Origin: Absidia repens
Lineage: Eukaryota > Mucoromycota > Mucoromycetes > Mucorales > Cunninghamellaceae
NCBI GenBank assembly: GCA_002105175.1
Contig: MCGE01000028.1
Span: 372,001 to 436,000 of the forward strand
Direction: 5' to 3'
Length of the DNA stretch: 64,000 bases
Position 1 is the first letter of the stretch; the number at the start of each line of letters is the position of its first letter. Below the pieces are notes generated by a model. The model was not told where the DNA came from. It ran no database searches and saw nothing but the letters and a program-made list of their open reading frames with translations. A program made the translations under genes and the position numbers. Positions 36,508 through 49,200 of the stretch are shown here, piece by piece.

Positions 36508-38843
36508 AAGAGAATATAGAAGTTTTGATAAAAAGTTTGAGAGAAAGAAAGGATGGGGAAGGGATTAGGGAAGAGAGGGAGAACGATGATATAAAACAAG
36601 AAGGAAAGAGAGAGAGCGAGAGAGAAAGAGAGAGAGAAAAAAAAAAAAAAAAAAAAGGAGAAAGAGAAAGAACGAGGAGAGGAGTGACAAGGAGGGAAAA
36701 AAAAAAAAACAGAGACAGATTGAAAGGTGGCACTGAAAGTGGAATAAAAATTTGATTGGACAAATCCTTAATTCATATTGATATTCCGATATTGTTCTCT
36801 GTTTTTGTGCGTACCAATACAACTAAAATGTTTAAACGCAGTTTCTTAAATAAAGATCGATTTACTTTAAACTTAATAAAAATAACAATCCTATCCCATG
36901 CCTGTTGTCAATATTTGTGTCTTGCATATTTAAAATATGTGCACTTTTCCTTACTAAAATAAAAATCAACAGAGAAATGTTTTTCAGCGGACATTCCTTG
37001 AACCAACAGTATTAAAACGCTATAATAAGTCTCACAAAAAAATTATATAAATCATTTCGAATAAAAAAAAATAGTTCACTCTCTGTTTTTGCCATCCAGC
37101 TGATATTTTCCTTTTTTGGGAGGGGAGGTATACTGCAGATTGGATACCATGACCTTTTGCACTGAATCAATGAAAATTAATATCTTATCAAATAGGTACT
37201 TTATTTACTGTATACTGTAACTTGCTAAAATTATCCATGCTTATGCTTTTTAAAATAAAAATAAAAAAATATTTGGCCACCATTAACCGGACATGGAAGA
37301 CACGAGAGACCATAAGTTTAATCATTATATTCAATCAAATTATATGTCAACTCCATCACCGTTTTTACTGCTAGTATTATCAGATTTGTTAGATTTATAT
37401 TTTAGTATAAATAGCTCACCGTCCTCAGCTTTTATCAGCTTTTTTAATACCTCTCAAATAAATTTTTTAAAAGGTTGCAATAAACCATCAAAACCTCTGA
37501 CTACTATTTCTATATTTACATATGAATATTTGATTACAATTTTCTGACATTCTAGTCTTTATTTTATGTTCTCCTTTACGACAAAACTTACTTTAACTTG
37601 TATCTCTCAGTAAAGGAAATAATTGCCCCTGAACGGACTTTGAATCACACCTATTTCTATTTTTCTTACCTTGTTTCAAAAGCATGTAAAATTTCTGGTG
37701 ATGACTTATGGCTACTCTATAAAATGTAGGTGCAAGAAACTATTCAAAGTCTATCAAATCTTACTACCAAACAAAACCTATTCGGTATCTAACTATATCG
37801 AAAGCTTAAAAACAACAACACTCAACACTTAAAAAGGACTGGTAATCACTCTATGTGTCGGGTCCAGCATTGAAGACACCGCTGGGGAAATTGCTGCTGA
37901 CATTTTTGGTTTTAACCAATTAATGGACTGGGCCATGAATGAAAACTAGTCCATAGAAAATACATTCATACATTTAAAAAAAAATAGAAAATACATATAT
38001 ACATCCAAAAAAAATTAGAAAATACATTCCATAGATGAAAAACACAAAAACAAACCATCTCTATAGATATCAATTTTTTAGTATAAATAGCCAACTTTTT
38101 ATTATTATCCTTTTCTTTCTCTTTAGTTTTTTTTTTCACGCTTTTCTCATTTAACAAATAAAAGTTCAGTACAAAAGGTTTTTTTTATAACCACCAAGTT
38201 ATCAAGTTATCAAGTTATTTCTATTTTGCTATAGAAATCTTTATTTATTTTATTTTCAGAGTCAACTATACTCTCACTTTTTATTTTTTATTGAACCAGC
38301 TAAGGTCAATACTTTTACTTTATTTTATTTTATCAAGTTTTCTTTTCAAAAACTATCTTTTATTTCAAGTTGGACTTTATCTACAAAAGTTCTGGTGCTC
38401 ACTACTCGTTATCAAATACATATTTGGTGTGATATATATCTGGTGCTCTCTCTATAAACAAAAAGTCAATTCAGGGACCACAAAAAAAAATCGAATTTCA
38501 AATTCCGTCCAGAGAAAAAATAAATCGCTCTTGACTCACACTAAGTAAAGCCGTTCCACTAGGAAGAAAAATTAATATAATACAAGACATATTTTGGTGC
38601 AAGATACTATTCTAAGCTATACCAAACTATACAAATAACATCAAAAACATCAAGTCTACCACAACATATTTGGTATTCACACATAACAAAACTTAAAAAC
38701 AGCCACAACATATGAAAACAATATCCAACAAAAGCACACAAGCTATAAAAATGATATAGCCTAATTGAAAGGCTACTTTTTTTTAATGGATGCATTATAC
38801 AAAAATAGAAAGAGACAAATGAAAGTCTTGCAAAAGAAAAAAT
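36508..38843. other. Intergenic region, AT-rich
   Basis: Nothing recognisable apart from a purine-rich GA/A stretch just upstream of the septin start (36520-36720) and, at about 38490, a lone fragment of the dispersed-repeat head (TTTCAAATTCCGTCC). Small open frames are AT-driven. No gene is visible. Confidence 0.5.
38837..38842 (-). terminator. Pol III terminator of tRNA-Ala
   Basis: Six T residues on the minus strand begin two bases after the tRNA discriminator base, the usual RNA polymerase III stop. Confidence 0.85.
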
Positions 38844-38915
38844 TGGAGCCGCAGGGAATTGAACCCCGGATTTTTCGCATGCAAAGCGAACGCCATACCA
38901 CTAGACCACGACCCC
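38844..38915 (-). tRNA. tRNA-Ala (anticodon TGC)
   Basis: A 72-nt cloverleaf without intron. The acceptor stem is GGGGTCG against CGGCTCC and includes a G3-T70 wobble pair, the alanine identity element. The anticodon stem TTCGC/GCGAA encloses loop TTTGCAT, giving anticodon TGC. The T-arm is CGGGG-TTCAATT-CCCTG. The A box (TGGTCTAGTGG) and B box (GGTTCAATTCC) are intact. Confidence 0.95.
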
Positions 38916-39542
38916 ATGTTATGAAAACGAACTAAAAATCTGAATTATAAAGAACTATAGCGGCGTTTTAAATGGACCAATAGAATTGGTTGCATATACG
39001 GTTGAAGTATACGGCCGAAAACTTAATCTAAGGTACGCTTCTGGTGTGGGTGTCCCACCTATTTAAAAGGGAAAAAATACCAGTTGTTCTTTCTTTTCCT
39101 TGTGAATGTACTGCTTTTACACAAGTGAACCTAGCTATTCTACAGGTAAGGGTGGACTATTTTACGGTGTGTGACGAGATAAAATATTTCAAAGACCGCA
39201 ATGGGAATATTTATTTTCGCGCTCTTCTCATTTTCTTTTTTCTTCTTTGATTCTTCACATTTGTAGCTCCTATGGGAATATAGTGGACTTAGAATAGTGG
39301 ACTTAGAATAGTGCTAGGACTAGTTTAGAAGGGTTTTCAGCTAGGGATTACAAGATGTATGGGGAAACGCTTTCATTTTGGATTTAAGATTTCGAACCAC
39401 CATTAGTTGGCCTTTTGGAGCACTCATTAACTTGAGTTTAGTATTAGTTTATCCATAGTCTGTATCTACATTTGAATAAAAATGTCTATTTTTACATGTC
39501 TTATGAAAAATGTCCACCTAGTTTCTTTCATGTATTGTCCAT

Positions 39543-39573
<31 letters not shown>

Positions 39574-40294
39574 GTCGACAGCAAGAAGCCACTTTTTTGG
39601 GAGATCGACTATGATGGTGAGTTTCTTTTTGGACTGGTCAAATATACGGTACATATATAAATAAAAATCAAAGACAACAATGTTAAACAACGACAAAGAC
39701 AAAAGTAAGTAAGTGGTAAAAACAAAATGGGTTTATTCAAATAAAAATAAAATAGTTAAAATGAATATCATAATAGTTTCTTGAGTGTAAATGTACAGCA
39801 CTAAAGTCATTTTCAAATGGTTATGAGTGATTTTATATTCGACCGTTCACCTTGAGCGGCGATGCACTGTGCAAAGTATATTAAACCCCGAGGGTTCGCG
39901 TATCTAGGATACGACAGTGTCACTAGTTAATGTAAATCAGAAGATACTAAGATTTATAGGTACCGGATGGTATTCTATATAACACAGCTTATTAGCATTA
40001 AAGTATTGGAGTTCAAGCGGCGAATGATCGGATCACAAATAATGCATGATGTGATATTTTGAAGACAATAACAAGAATCATAAAAAAAAGCCAGGTTCTT
40101 TATTTGCAGAATAATAAATATCGAACTAATATCTATGACGAGATAAATATGAAAAAATATAACTAAAAGTGGAGATAGACAGATAGAGATAGAGAGGGGT
40201 GTGCGTGTGTGTGTATGTGTATGCGTGTAAGATAGTTTTACTATAGTAAGATAAATAGGGAATAACTAAAGACAAAGATCGAGAGACAATAGGT
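38916..40294. other. Intergenic region with repeat copy F
   Basis: No gene is visible. The dispersed repeat at 39262-39545 is followed by a run of 27 T (39547-39573). 39.6-40.3 kb is AT-rich and includes the probable bHLH-gene 3' region, with a GTGTGC-rich stretch near 40200-40230. Confidence 0.5.
39262..39545 (+). repeat. Dispersed repeat, copy F (subfamily I, truncated)
   Basis: It starts with a tandem duplication of GTGGACTTAGAATA, then CTAGTTTAGAAGGGTTTTCA, the core (GATTACAAGATGTATGGGGA), the TTGGATTTAAGATTT segment, and one tail unit with GAATAAAAATGTC. The head and further tail units are missing. It lies about 350 bp upstream of the tRNA-Ala gene. Confidence 0.8.
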
Positions 40295-41508
40295 TCAAGA
40301 TTGAGAAGAAGGATCATCACTGGCAATATGCAGGTTTCCAAACTGTTGTTGAAACTGAAGAGACCCGACACGTTCACAGTGCTGCTGGGTGTTGACGCCA
40401 TTGTTTGCAGCAACAGAGGAAGTAGTGCCAATATGATTCTTGAGAAGAAGAGAAGAAGAAGAAGAAGGAGAAGAAGAAGAAGAAGAATTCCGTCGGGTTT
40501 CCTTTAATCCAGTTGAAGAAGAAGGTGGTGGATTCATGAGAAAAGATGACTGCTCGGCGTGGTGATGAGTAGCAGTCGTAGTAGTGGTAATAGCAGCACC
40601 GCTTTTAGCCATTTCGATCATTCGTTCCAATTCCTGCGCCCGAGCTTGATAGCAGGCCACTTGTTCTCGCAAATCCTTGATGTAGTCCACCGAGAATTTC
40701 AAAATAGTTCCTTTATTGATAGTCTTGCCACCGTTTTGAATATTACTCGAGTGATTGGCATTTGAGCTGCTAGGTGCATTTTCCAATACATGGTCCGGTA
40801 ACAATGTGGATAATTCTAACGCCCCCCCGTGAGAAAAAAAATAGTGAGTGCTTTTTGGGTTGCCGCTTTCCCCTAACCCCAACAAATTTACCTTGAATTC
40901 GGTCATTGATATTGTCTCTACGTCGTCGTTCCACTGCATTGTGTGATTCCCTTCGCCTTCGTCGTTTTTCAAAGATTTCCTGTAAACTATCATTATATAT
41001 ATATATATATATACATATATGGGGTTAATGCCTTAAGTTATGCATGTCTTCCTATGTAAATCATATTTTTTTCTTACTTCCGTTGTTGTGCTTCATCATC
41101 GTCATTACCAACCAATCCATCTAAATGACTAGTAGAGCTTGAAGGTGATACTATCAAGTCATTCCGTCCACCGTTCGGGATAGTTGTGTACAGTGCTGAA
41201 GGAGGCGACTGACCAAAAGAAGAGCTAGAGTCCAGACTTGTCCCAAACCAATTTGAAGCTGTTGGATCCACTGTAGTAAACGGTATGCCTCTTGGCGGAC
41301 TCATGGCAATAGAGGCTGCAGTTCCAAAACTATTCTGCCGTTGGTGAGGATGGTGATAAGGCGACCCATGACCAAACACGCCACCACTGCGCTGATGGTG
41401 TTGTGAAGCTCGTACTGGCATAGCACCAACTGTAGTATGTTGTGAGGTCATTGCTTGCTGGAAAGAATCAGAATCCAGGTGGAAGTCATGTTGTGTTGGT
41501 GAATACAT
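40295..41508 (-). CDS. bHLH transcription factor predicted to bind CACGTG
   Basis: Three exons (41508-41078, 40986-40892, 40815-40295) give 348 aa. The N-terminal ~140 residues are Ser/His/Pro-rich. The basic region has His159, Glu163 and Arg167 in ESHNAVERRRRDNINDRI, the H-E-R set that reads class B E-boxes (CACGTG), as in USF/MiT-type factors. Helix 1 (ELSTLLPDHVL) is followed by an unusually long Asn/Ser-rich loop, then helix 2 (INKGTILKFSVDYIKDLREQ) and a short leucine/glutamine heptad stretch. The C-terminus is Ser/Asn-rich, partly from a GAA/TTC trinucleotide run (about 40440-40490). At intron 1 the upstream AG must be used, because the AG 7 nt later breaks the frame. The target pathway is unknown. 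Confidence 0.88.
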
Positions 41509-41524
41509 TGGCTTATTTATAAAA

Positions 41525-41555
<31 letters not shown>

Positions 41556-41693
41556 AGAAAAGAGGAGCAAACAAATAAAATCCCATGACCACTTGTAATA
41601 AAAAAAAAAAGGGGGACGACTGTGTTTAAAATTGAGGAAGACAATGTGCTTTTATTTCTGACAATGTATAAACTATAAACTACAATAATAAAA

Positions 41694-42827
41694 CTAGACT
41701 ACATCCGCCTTTGATAATCGTTGTTTCATTTGATGTTCCCATTGAATGTAATCCTTGTATTTCTTGGATGACCTATAGTCTTGCACATTGATCATAGACA
41801 CAATACCAGAGACAGCACCGCGCTTTTTGGTTGGCGCCTTTTTCAGCAGCACAGAGTTTTCTTTGGGTATAGATGGTTGCTTAATGGTGCTGATATTTGT
41901 GTTGTCGCTGGAATTTTTTCTAGATGATTTCACTTCTTTCGCCTTCGTTTTTGTCACAATTAATCGTTCATTCGTTTTCGATTTCTTCTTTGTTGGCTTG
42001 GCTTTATCATTACACTCGTCGTTGCCGTTGTCGTTATCAGCCGCCTTCACCGTCGATTGTCGTTTCCTTGATGGACGTGATGAGGATGTTGAATGTGTTT
42101 TCAGTTCCTTGATTTGACTTTCGCATTCTTGTTGGATCAGTTGCACACTTTTTTTGAATTCAACACTATCACATGTACACAGGGTTTGAAGTTTGGTTTT
42201 GTCAATATGTACCTATGTACAAACAAGTCAGTCATTAAATATATATATATTCTATACTACTTCATCGATTTCACTTACTCCTACTGCTTTAGCACACACA
42301 TAAAAGGCAGCAGCTTTCCATAATGCTGACTCCAGTTGTTTTTTGACGGATACTTGTTGAGCTGGTCCCAGTTGATTAATATGCTGTTGTACAAACGTGG
42401 ACCATAAATCTTGAGCATGAGTAGCCATAGTCGTTGATCCAAATGTAACGCCTAGTGTATCAAATGTGATTGTCGACTGCAAATTCAAAAGTTTTCGTAC
42501 CGCAGACATAGTTGTATCGTAAGCTTTTGGACTGCACCCCGCTAATTCAGGTGCCAATTTGCTGTTCCAGTCATAAAACCCTAGACTTTAACACACATAC
42601 CCCCCAAAAATAATAGATCAGAACAAACTTCTTTTATTTATCATCCACTTGCTCCTTTACCTTTCATAGGCCAATTGAATGCTAATGACGTGTTGACTGT
42701 TAGGACCTTTGAAGGTCTTCACTGGGACCTTAGACGCACATTGGCTTTGGTATTGTTTAGCACGTTCAAGAAGCTTTGTATTGTCACCTAAGTGAAGGCG
42801 TTCTAGACAATGATTCAAAGGATTCAT
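41694..42827 (-). CDS. ORC6: Origin recognition complex subunit 6
   Basis: Three exons (42827-42661, 42585-42279, 42212-41694) give 330 aa (human 252, yeast 435). Two cyclin-box-like helical repeats cover about residues 1-175 (ERAKQYQSQCAS; ELAGCSPKAYDTTMSAVRKLL; LWKAAAFYVCAKAVG). A Lys/Ser-rich basic linker (~200-300) follows. The C-terminal DYIQWEHQMKQRL resembles the human DYEEWKRKIL peptide that docks on Orc3. ORC6 helps load MCM helicases at origins. The gene lies 185 bp upstream of the bHLH gene in the same direction. An in-frame ATG 35 codons upstream (42932) exists but would add unrelated sequence. Orthology rests on fold pattern and the tail motif. Confidence 0.82.
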
Positions 42828-44343
42828 CCACAAGGAGTTGTAAAAATAAAGACGAAAGAAAGAAAGAAAAGTGAAATGCCCGCCTGTCGTTATTTTCTCA
42901 GCCACTTCGCCCACCCATATTTCACATTTCACAACTGGCGGGATTTGAATAGGCTCCTAGGCTTAAAAAACCAATGAAAAAGTACCAGCCTAACTCGCTT
43001 CAAGGCAGCAAAAGGCACCAGAGGACGCCAAACGACCTCAACTCTATTTTGAGCGGTATTTGTTCACGCTGGGTAATTTTTTCTGCTACAAGATTTACCA
43101 ACGGAGAGGTCTTTTGACAACACAATAGCGGCGGGAAAAACGTCCTGCTATTTCACCATAATAAAATACGAGTGGCTGTGGAGGACAAAAAAAAAAAAAA
43201 GGTAAAAGCAAGTGAAATAAAATAAACTGAGACAATATATAGAGGGTAGACACCAAGTAGTTTATTTGTTGAAGATAGATCAAAATAAAAAAGAAAAGAC
43301 ACCACATTTTGGGACAGAAAGCCTAGCAACGTACATTCAGACTAAGTAGCAAAAGCTTGAAGATATTGGTTGCTTAATGACGTATAAATAATAATACTAA
43401 TACTAAAAAGGGACAATATGGATAATGATATGTTGAAGCCTAAGGAATACAATAGCTAAAACTATAACGTAATGGAAAAAGGTAGCTGAACTAATTAATT
43501 TTTCTTCTAAAGTATATCAAAAACTATACAGTATTTCTAAAACGTCTAGTCTAGTCCATCCTAATGGAACAAGTTGCCTGAGTTCATTGTGCCAAATTAT
43601 ACAATGTAATCTTTCCTATAGATGCGCAGTTCTATTTTTAAGATCGCGTCAATCTAGAAAAAAGAAGGAAACACAATGAGTACGCTCCATTTTCAATATA
43701 GTCGGCTTTTATCCGTATCGTCTCTTACATTCAAAAAGGTATAAGATCTTGTTCAATAAGATAACACCAGAGGAGGGACCCAAGTAGCAAAAAGTCAGAT
43801 ACATACAGTAAAGCCACCATCAAAAATGAAAACTTGCCAGGCATGAATAACAAGAGAGAGAGAGAGAGAAAAAAAAAAAAGGTCAGTATGCATGCGGTGT
43901 TCAAATATTTGTGGGAGGAGAGATGGAAGTTACTTTTTTCAGAAGGAAGGAAATAAAAAGAATTTTGCTACATAAAAAAAAAAAAAAGACAGCATGTGAG
44001 AGGAATAAAGTTTGGAAATAGAGACAATTTTTTTTATATTCATGTTTACCTTGTATTGTGCGTAACCACCACACCATAACCAGCAAAAAAAAAAAAAAAG
44101 TTTTCTACATGAGAAAAGAGAGCATGTGGTGAGGAGCAAAAGTTTGGTGATCTTTCGCATAGTCATTTCGGTTCCGACAGTGTAACAGATATACGCACAC
44201 ATATATATATCATCAATAATCAGCGACAACTCATAATCTAATTTGACATTCAATAACATTAACAAATGATCGACGAAATTTGTTTTTCATTTATTTCAAA
44301 AAAGTGCAAAATACGTGTATTAAAACAGAATAAAACGGTGGAA
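42828..44343. other. Intergenic region upstream of ORC6
   Basis: It holds the ORC6 promoter, with GGCGGGAT at 42937 and GCGGGAAA at 43131, and further out an AT-rich stretch with GA and A runs. No gene is visible. 44.28-44.34 kb is probably the beta-adaptin 3' end. Confidence 0.5.
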
Positions 44344-45382
44344 TTATAAATCTAATAAAAGGTCTACACCACCTGTGGATTGTTGAGGAGGTCGAATAGG
44401 TTGTTGAACACTAATATCTGTAGCATAAGGGTTGACTGATTGTAGTCCGTTGGTGCCATTAAACGAAAGCCTAAATGAAGAGGGAAAAATAGTGTATATG
44501 AGTGAGGGCATTATAAGGAAATTGGCGGTGCTAGGGAAAGTGTTACCTGTTTGCAGCCACACTATTGTACCCCAGGTCATTTGCGCTGGGAGTGGGTTTC
44601 TGTGTAGTAGAGGGAATAGCACTGGTGGGATGAGTATTTTGGGAGGACATGACAGACGAGGATGGCATGGTCGAACTTTGCACTGATGATGTGATGTAAG
44701 GAGGCCGGGTGTTGGATGTCTTTTGAAGGGCAGGGGAAGGCAGCAAAAAACGTGGTTTATAATGATGAATAAATGTGGTGGGGCTTTTGTGATATATGGA
44801 AGCCAGACTGGAGATATGCAATAGCAGTTCATCCAAGAAGTTCACGTCCATGTTGTCACTTTCCGTAGAAATAGATGGTTTGTCGGATAAAACAATGGCC
44901 TAAAAAAGTAAGATTAATATCACTGAGGTCGTTATTCTTCACTATGCAATGATTTATTATTTATTACCTTGGCACTAGCAGGATCCGTTGACAGCAATCG
45001 CCAATAGATATAGCCCCTATCACGTAGATCAGGATTCACCGTTTCTTCCGTAGCCCATTTAAGCACTTTGGGTACCAACTCTTGGCCGGCAGTGGGTCGC
45101 TTGATAAAAAGTTTGACGGTAGCTGTCAACAATGCCAGTTGCACCTCAACGGGTTCCTCCAAAAATGAGTAAAGAAAATCATCCAGCAGTTCATCAGCAT
45201 TTTCAATTCGGTCAGCATATTGTCCAATAATCCAAATCATTGCCGCTTTGGCCTCAGGTTCGTCCAAATTATCCAGGTTTTCACACAAAGTTCCAATGAT
45301 ACTTTCATATTGATTAGGGTATTTACGGAAGATATCCTAACATTCAATAAAATTAGGATTAGCTTTTGTGTGTGTATGTGAG

Positions 45383-45413
<31 letters not shown>

Positions 45414-47024
45414 TACCTTAATCACAACAATCGCTTCTTGCACCACATAGTTCACTTTGGTATGAATGAGATCTAACAAGGCCGTAATACATCTTTCCGC
45501 AGCCGATTCTATCTTCACCGCCAAACGTCCAATGGATCGCACCGCTTTTCGCACAAAGTCTACATCCACCTCGGTAGCATATTCTTTCAATTCACTGAGC
45601 ACCTGGTCCACATTGTTGGCATTAGCCAGCCGGAATATAATTTCTAACTTGGCCAACTTCACATAGATCGGATCGTTGTATTTGCAGAAAAACACCTTCA
45701 TATCATTTCGTAAAACTTCAGGGCGACGTTGAATCACTAGCAGAATGTTGCGCAATGCCACATATTGGACCTCTGGACCCGATGAGAGTAAAGTGACTAA
45801 CATGAAAATAAACGGATGGTTAAAATGGCTGAATGAATAAGGGTGGAATAGGGGAGAAAAAGATATCTTACCAAGAGGTGGACTGAGTTTTCGGCAAAAC
45901 GTCAAAATGTCGTTTTCATCCTTCATATAGTTCATCAGATACATCATCACCTTGACACAAGTCAGTACAACAGCAGAATTAGCATGTTGCAAACGAGGAG
46001 CGATTCGTTCAGCCAGCATTTCAGCATCTCCTTGTTCTTGAGGCACATAATACATCAAGGCTTCCAAAATATAGGTTTGTCCCCATCTAAAAAAAAAAAA
46101 AAATTAGGTTAGCATGGTCTTTATGGGTTACCCATTTTATCTTATGCCTTACTCTGAGCATTCGTTCAAAGCAGCGGCCAATTTGCTTGAGATGGTGTGG
46201 TTCAATTTGAGTTGAATATTGTCTGATCGTTCGGAGATTTCGGTCAAGGCAGCTACGGCATTAGCAATTACCTATTACAAAACAAGTGGATGAGTTTTCA
46301 AACAAGAGTAATATGTTTGATTCTGTCCATTCTTACAGTGGGATTTGGGTCATTGAGAAGGTCGCGTAGCATATCAATAAAATGTTCGCTTTCCACCAAC
46401 ACATTATCATACATATATAATTTCGCCACACAGATAGCAGCCGTTTTCCGTACATAAGGATCCTTATCCCGAAGGCAATGGCGCAAAGGATCTACAAGAC
46501 AGTCCACAATCTTTTCCACTTGAATATATCCCATAGTGCGAATCGCCAAGGCTCGAATCAATGGGTTAGGGTCCTCTACATCCTATTATAGATACAGAAT
46601 TATACTAAATTAAAAAAAAACAATCATCCCTTCATATTGTATATGCAGGTATATTCTCGAGTTTACCTTTATAAACATCGTGATAGCCATCATAGCCATA
46701 TCGGGTTTACTTCGAGCATAGTTGATGAGATACAAGTAGACCATTTTCTTGATTTCCAGTATTGGCACATTCATCACATTCAAAATATCAGGAAACAAAG
46801 ATGACATGTCATTTCCCATTGTCATGTTGGCCACAATCTTCTTCATCACCGTCTTTTTTCGTTGATGTTTTGGATCTCGTTTATCTGAATTCAGCTCGGC
46901 TCGTAGCTCTTGTGTTTTCCCTAATGTCAAATTCAAAAAGAAAGAGCAAAAAAAGTCAGCAAAGACTATAGACTCTATTTTCGATATCAGTGTTACCTCG
47001 TTGGAAGTATTTGGCATCAGACAT
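44344..47024 (-). CDS. APL2: AP-1/AP-2 complex beta subunit (beta-adaptin)
   Basis: Nine exons (47024-46997, 46920-46667, 46582-46337, 46271-46153, 46086-45872, 45796-45417, 45336-44968, 44899-44547, 44470-44344) give 696 aa (yeast Apl2 726). The adaptin HEAT solenoid occupies ~10-580 with hallmark blocks [73 protein letters not shown] and [18 protein letters not shown] Ser/Thr/Pro linker follows and the chain ends DLLLDL, which fits a clathrin-box-like peptide. No C-terminal ear domain is present, as in yeast Apl2. It recruits clathrin and cargo at the trans-Golgi or plasma membrane. AP-1 versus AP-2 cannot be settled by eye. One intron contains a (CT)n run. Confidence 0.92.
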
Positions 47025-47234
47025 TTCAGAGTGTCACTGGAGAGGGAGGGGCGAGGATGAGAATGGAAATAGGTTTGTTTTTTGTAGAGAAAGGGGAAAG
47101 CAAAAGAGCAATTGAAGTAATAAAATACGGAATTTCAATTGAGACAAAGTGCAATTTTTTTTGGTCAACGGGGATTGAATATTGAGATGAATGATATTGA
47201 TCATTTTTTAGAGATCCGTGATAGAATTTTGAGA

Positions 47235-47680
47235 CGTAAATAAAGGGGGTTAGTATTTATGGTGTGTGTAGCATAACTATGAGATATCTGATAATACAGG
47301 GCCCAATAAAGAAAAATAACTGTACATGTCATTTCACGCGGATAATCTAGTATTACTGATGGCATTTGTCAGGCACAGAAATAATCAATACACACACAAC
47401 CCACCTCTTCGAAAATCGTACTCTATATACTTAATTTCTTCAACTTTGATTGTTGCATATAAAGTGAGTACAATATCAAAAAACAAAGCATGGTGATGAA
47501 GAGCTAATAATAAATAAAAGTCAATAAGAATCATCATATGTAAATAAAAAGAGGTTAGCATTGGTTGTGTATGATGACTTCGAGGCAACAAGGTCATTCT
47601 GGACATTTACAATGATCCACTTGTATTATTTCACATGGATATTCAAGTATCATTAACAACATTTATCAGACATAAAAAAT
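47235..47680. repeat. Degenerate tandem duplication
   Basis: Two segments about 300 bp apart share a series of matches in the same order: GACGTAAATAAAGGGGGTTAG (47232 on) against ATGTAAATAAAAAGAGGTTAG (47539 on), then CATTTCACGCGGATAATCTA against ATTTCACATGGATATTCAAG, then GGCATTTGTCAGGCACA against CAACATTTATCAGACAT. Identity is roughly two thirds by eye. Confidence 0.6.
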
Positions 47681-49084
47681 ACCATATTTCCTCATTTATT
47701 TCTTTATCATTATTTTTCTATCATCTCCAATTCTATCTCTTTTATTCAAAGAAATTGCACATCATATCATATCATAGACACCTACAAAAAAAAAAAAAAA
47801 AAAAAAAGCTCAGTACTGTAAATATCATATGCGCCCAAAAATAAAGACAGGTTTATGATACACTTCATCAAGATTTGAAGTGAACTATGATATAAATAAA
47901 ACTATCAGCACAAATGTATACAGTGCAAAATATTTAACAACTATTTTCTGGATCATAAAGAAAGTTTAGTAAAGTTCAGAGTGTTTCTATGTCTTGTGAA
48001 AAAAAGTAAATAAATTGTTAGAACCATTTGACGTCTGCCGATGTTCCGAAATGTTGACTAGAGAGCCTTGATATGGAGTAGAAACAATTTTAGACAAGGG
48101 AATTTCCAAAAATAGTAGGGTTTAATATAAACGTCACTGTTACAAAGTGGTGAAGGAATACATACTAATCCTGTTCTACACAGTTCCTGTAAAGGCATCT
48201 GAAAGCAAATGTATCATTTACATCGCATATGGTTGTCAAAAGACATAAAAAAAATATAGAGATATTAGGTGAAGGATTACTTGTAAGAACCCTAGCTAAC
48301 GAAGCGATGCTAATTGCTCAGATATTCTCCTCCAGGCATCATCGAAATCATCATCGTATGTCATAATGTTTAATTGCCGCCTTATCATACATGCATTCAA
48401 AAAGAAAGTATTGTGCACTATGATGTCCAACTTATTTGTTTGTTAGTAGAGACTGATGGTTAAAATAAGGACGATATATTTTTGAAGTATAAACATAAAT
48501 TGCGCACGTCATTGACAATCAAGGGATCTATTGAAGCTAGCAAGAGGGAGGCTAAAATGAGATAAGGATAATGGTCCGCATTAATCTGAAGGGACAGTAT
48601 AAAGGGATCTAATATACTACTATACATAAGAGTGTCAAGGAATATCGTTAGTTGAAGCGTAACAAGTGTAGACTGCATCACACTGCCAAATTCCGGGGTG
48701 GGGCATTTCGGTGGCGCGACCCTTTAGGGCGCCGATCTGCATTTCTTAGGTTACAGTCGCCCTATGGGAACGGACTCATATAAAATTACGCACAAAGAAC
48801 TTGTTACGTTTGTAGTATAGAACACCCATAATCATATGCGAAGGAGAAATTATTATGATAGCGCCTTTTTTTTTTTTTTGTAAAAAAAATACCATTTTAT
48901 TATATATTTTTGCTTTTTGCTTTTTCTTCTTTTGGAGGATGAAGAATGGGCACTCTATGAATACTGTTTATGTTGGCCAGCCTAGCCAATTTTTATCTCA
49001 TCGACCATAAAGCGGACTTTCAATTGATTATTTTTATAAGGTTGTGCTTTCTAATTTTTTCACATTTTTTTTTCACAGTGAAGT

Positions 49085-49200
49085 CCTCCGGACGTCTGAT
49101 GATCATAGAGTGGATTTTTGTTAGAATTAGAGGGCTTGAAAAGGGGCATGACAAAGGAGATGGGGAAACCCTTTAATTTTGGATGTGGGAATTAGTTAAT
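49085..49200 (+). repeat. Dispersed repeat, copy I (subfamily II, fragment)
   Basis: It has TTGTTAGAATTAGAGGGC, then GGGGCATGACAAAGGAGATG, and the core GGGGAAACCCTTTAATTTTG ending at GGATGTGGGAATTAG. No head or poly(A)-signal tail is recognisable. Confidence 0.65.
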
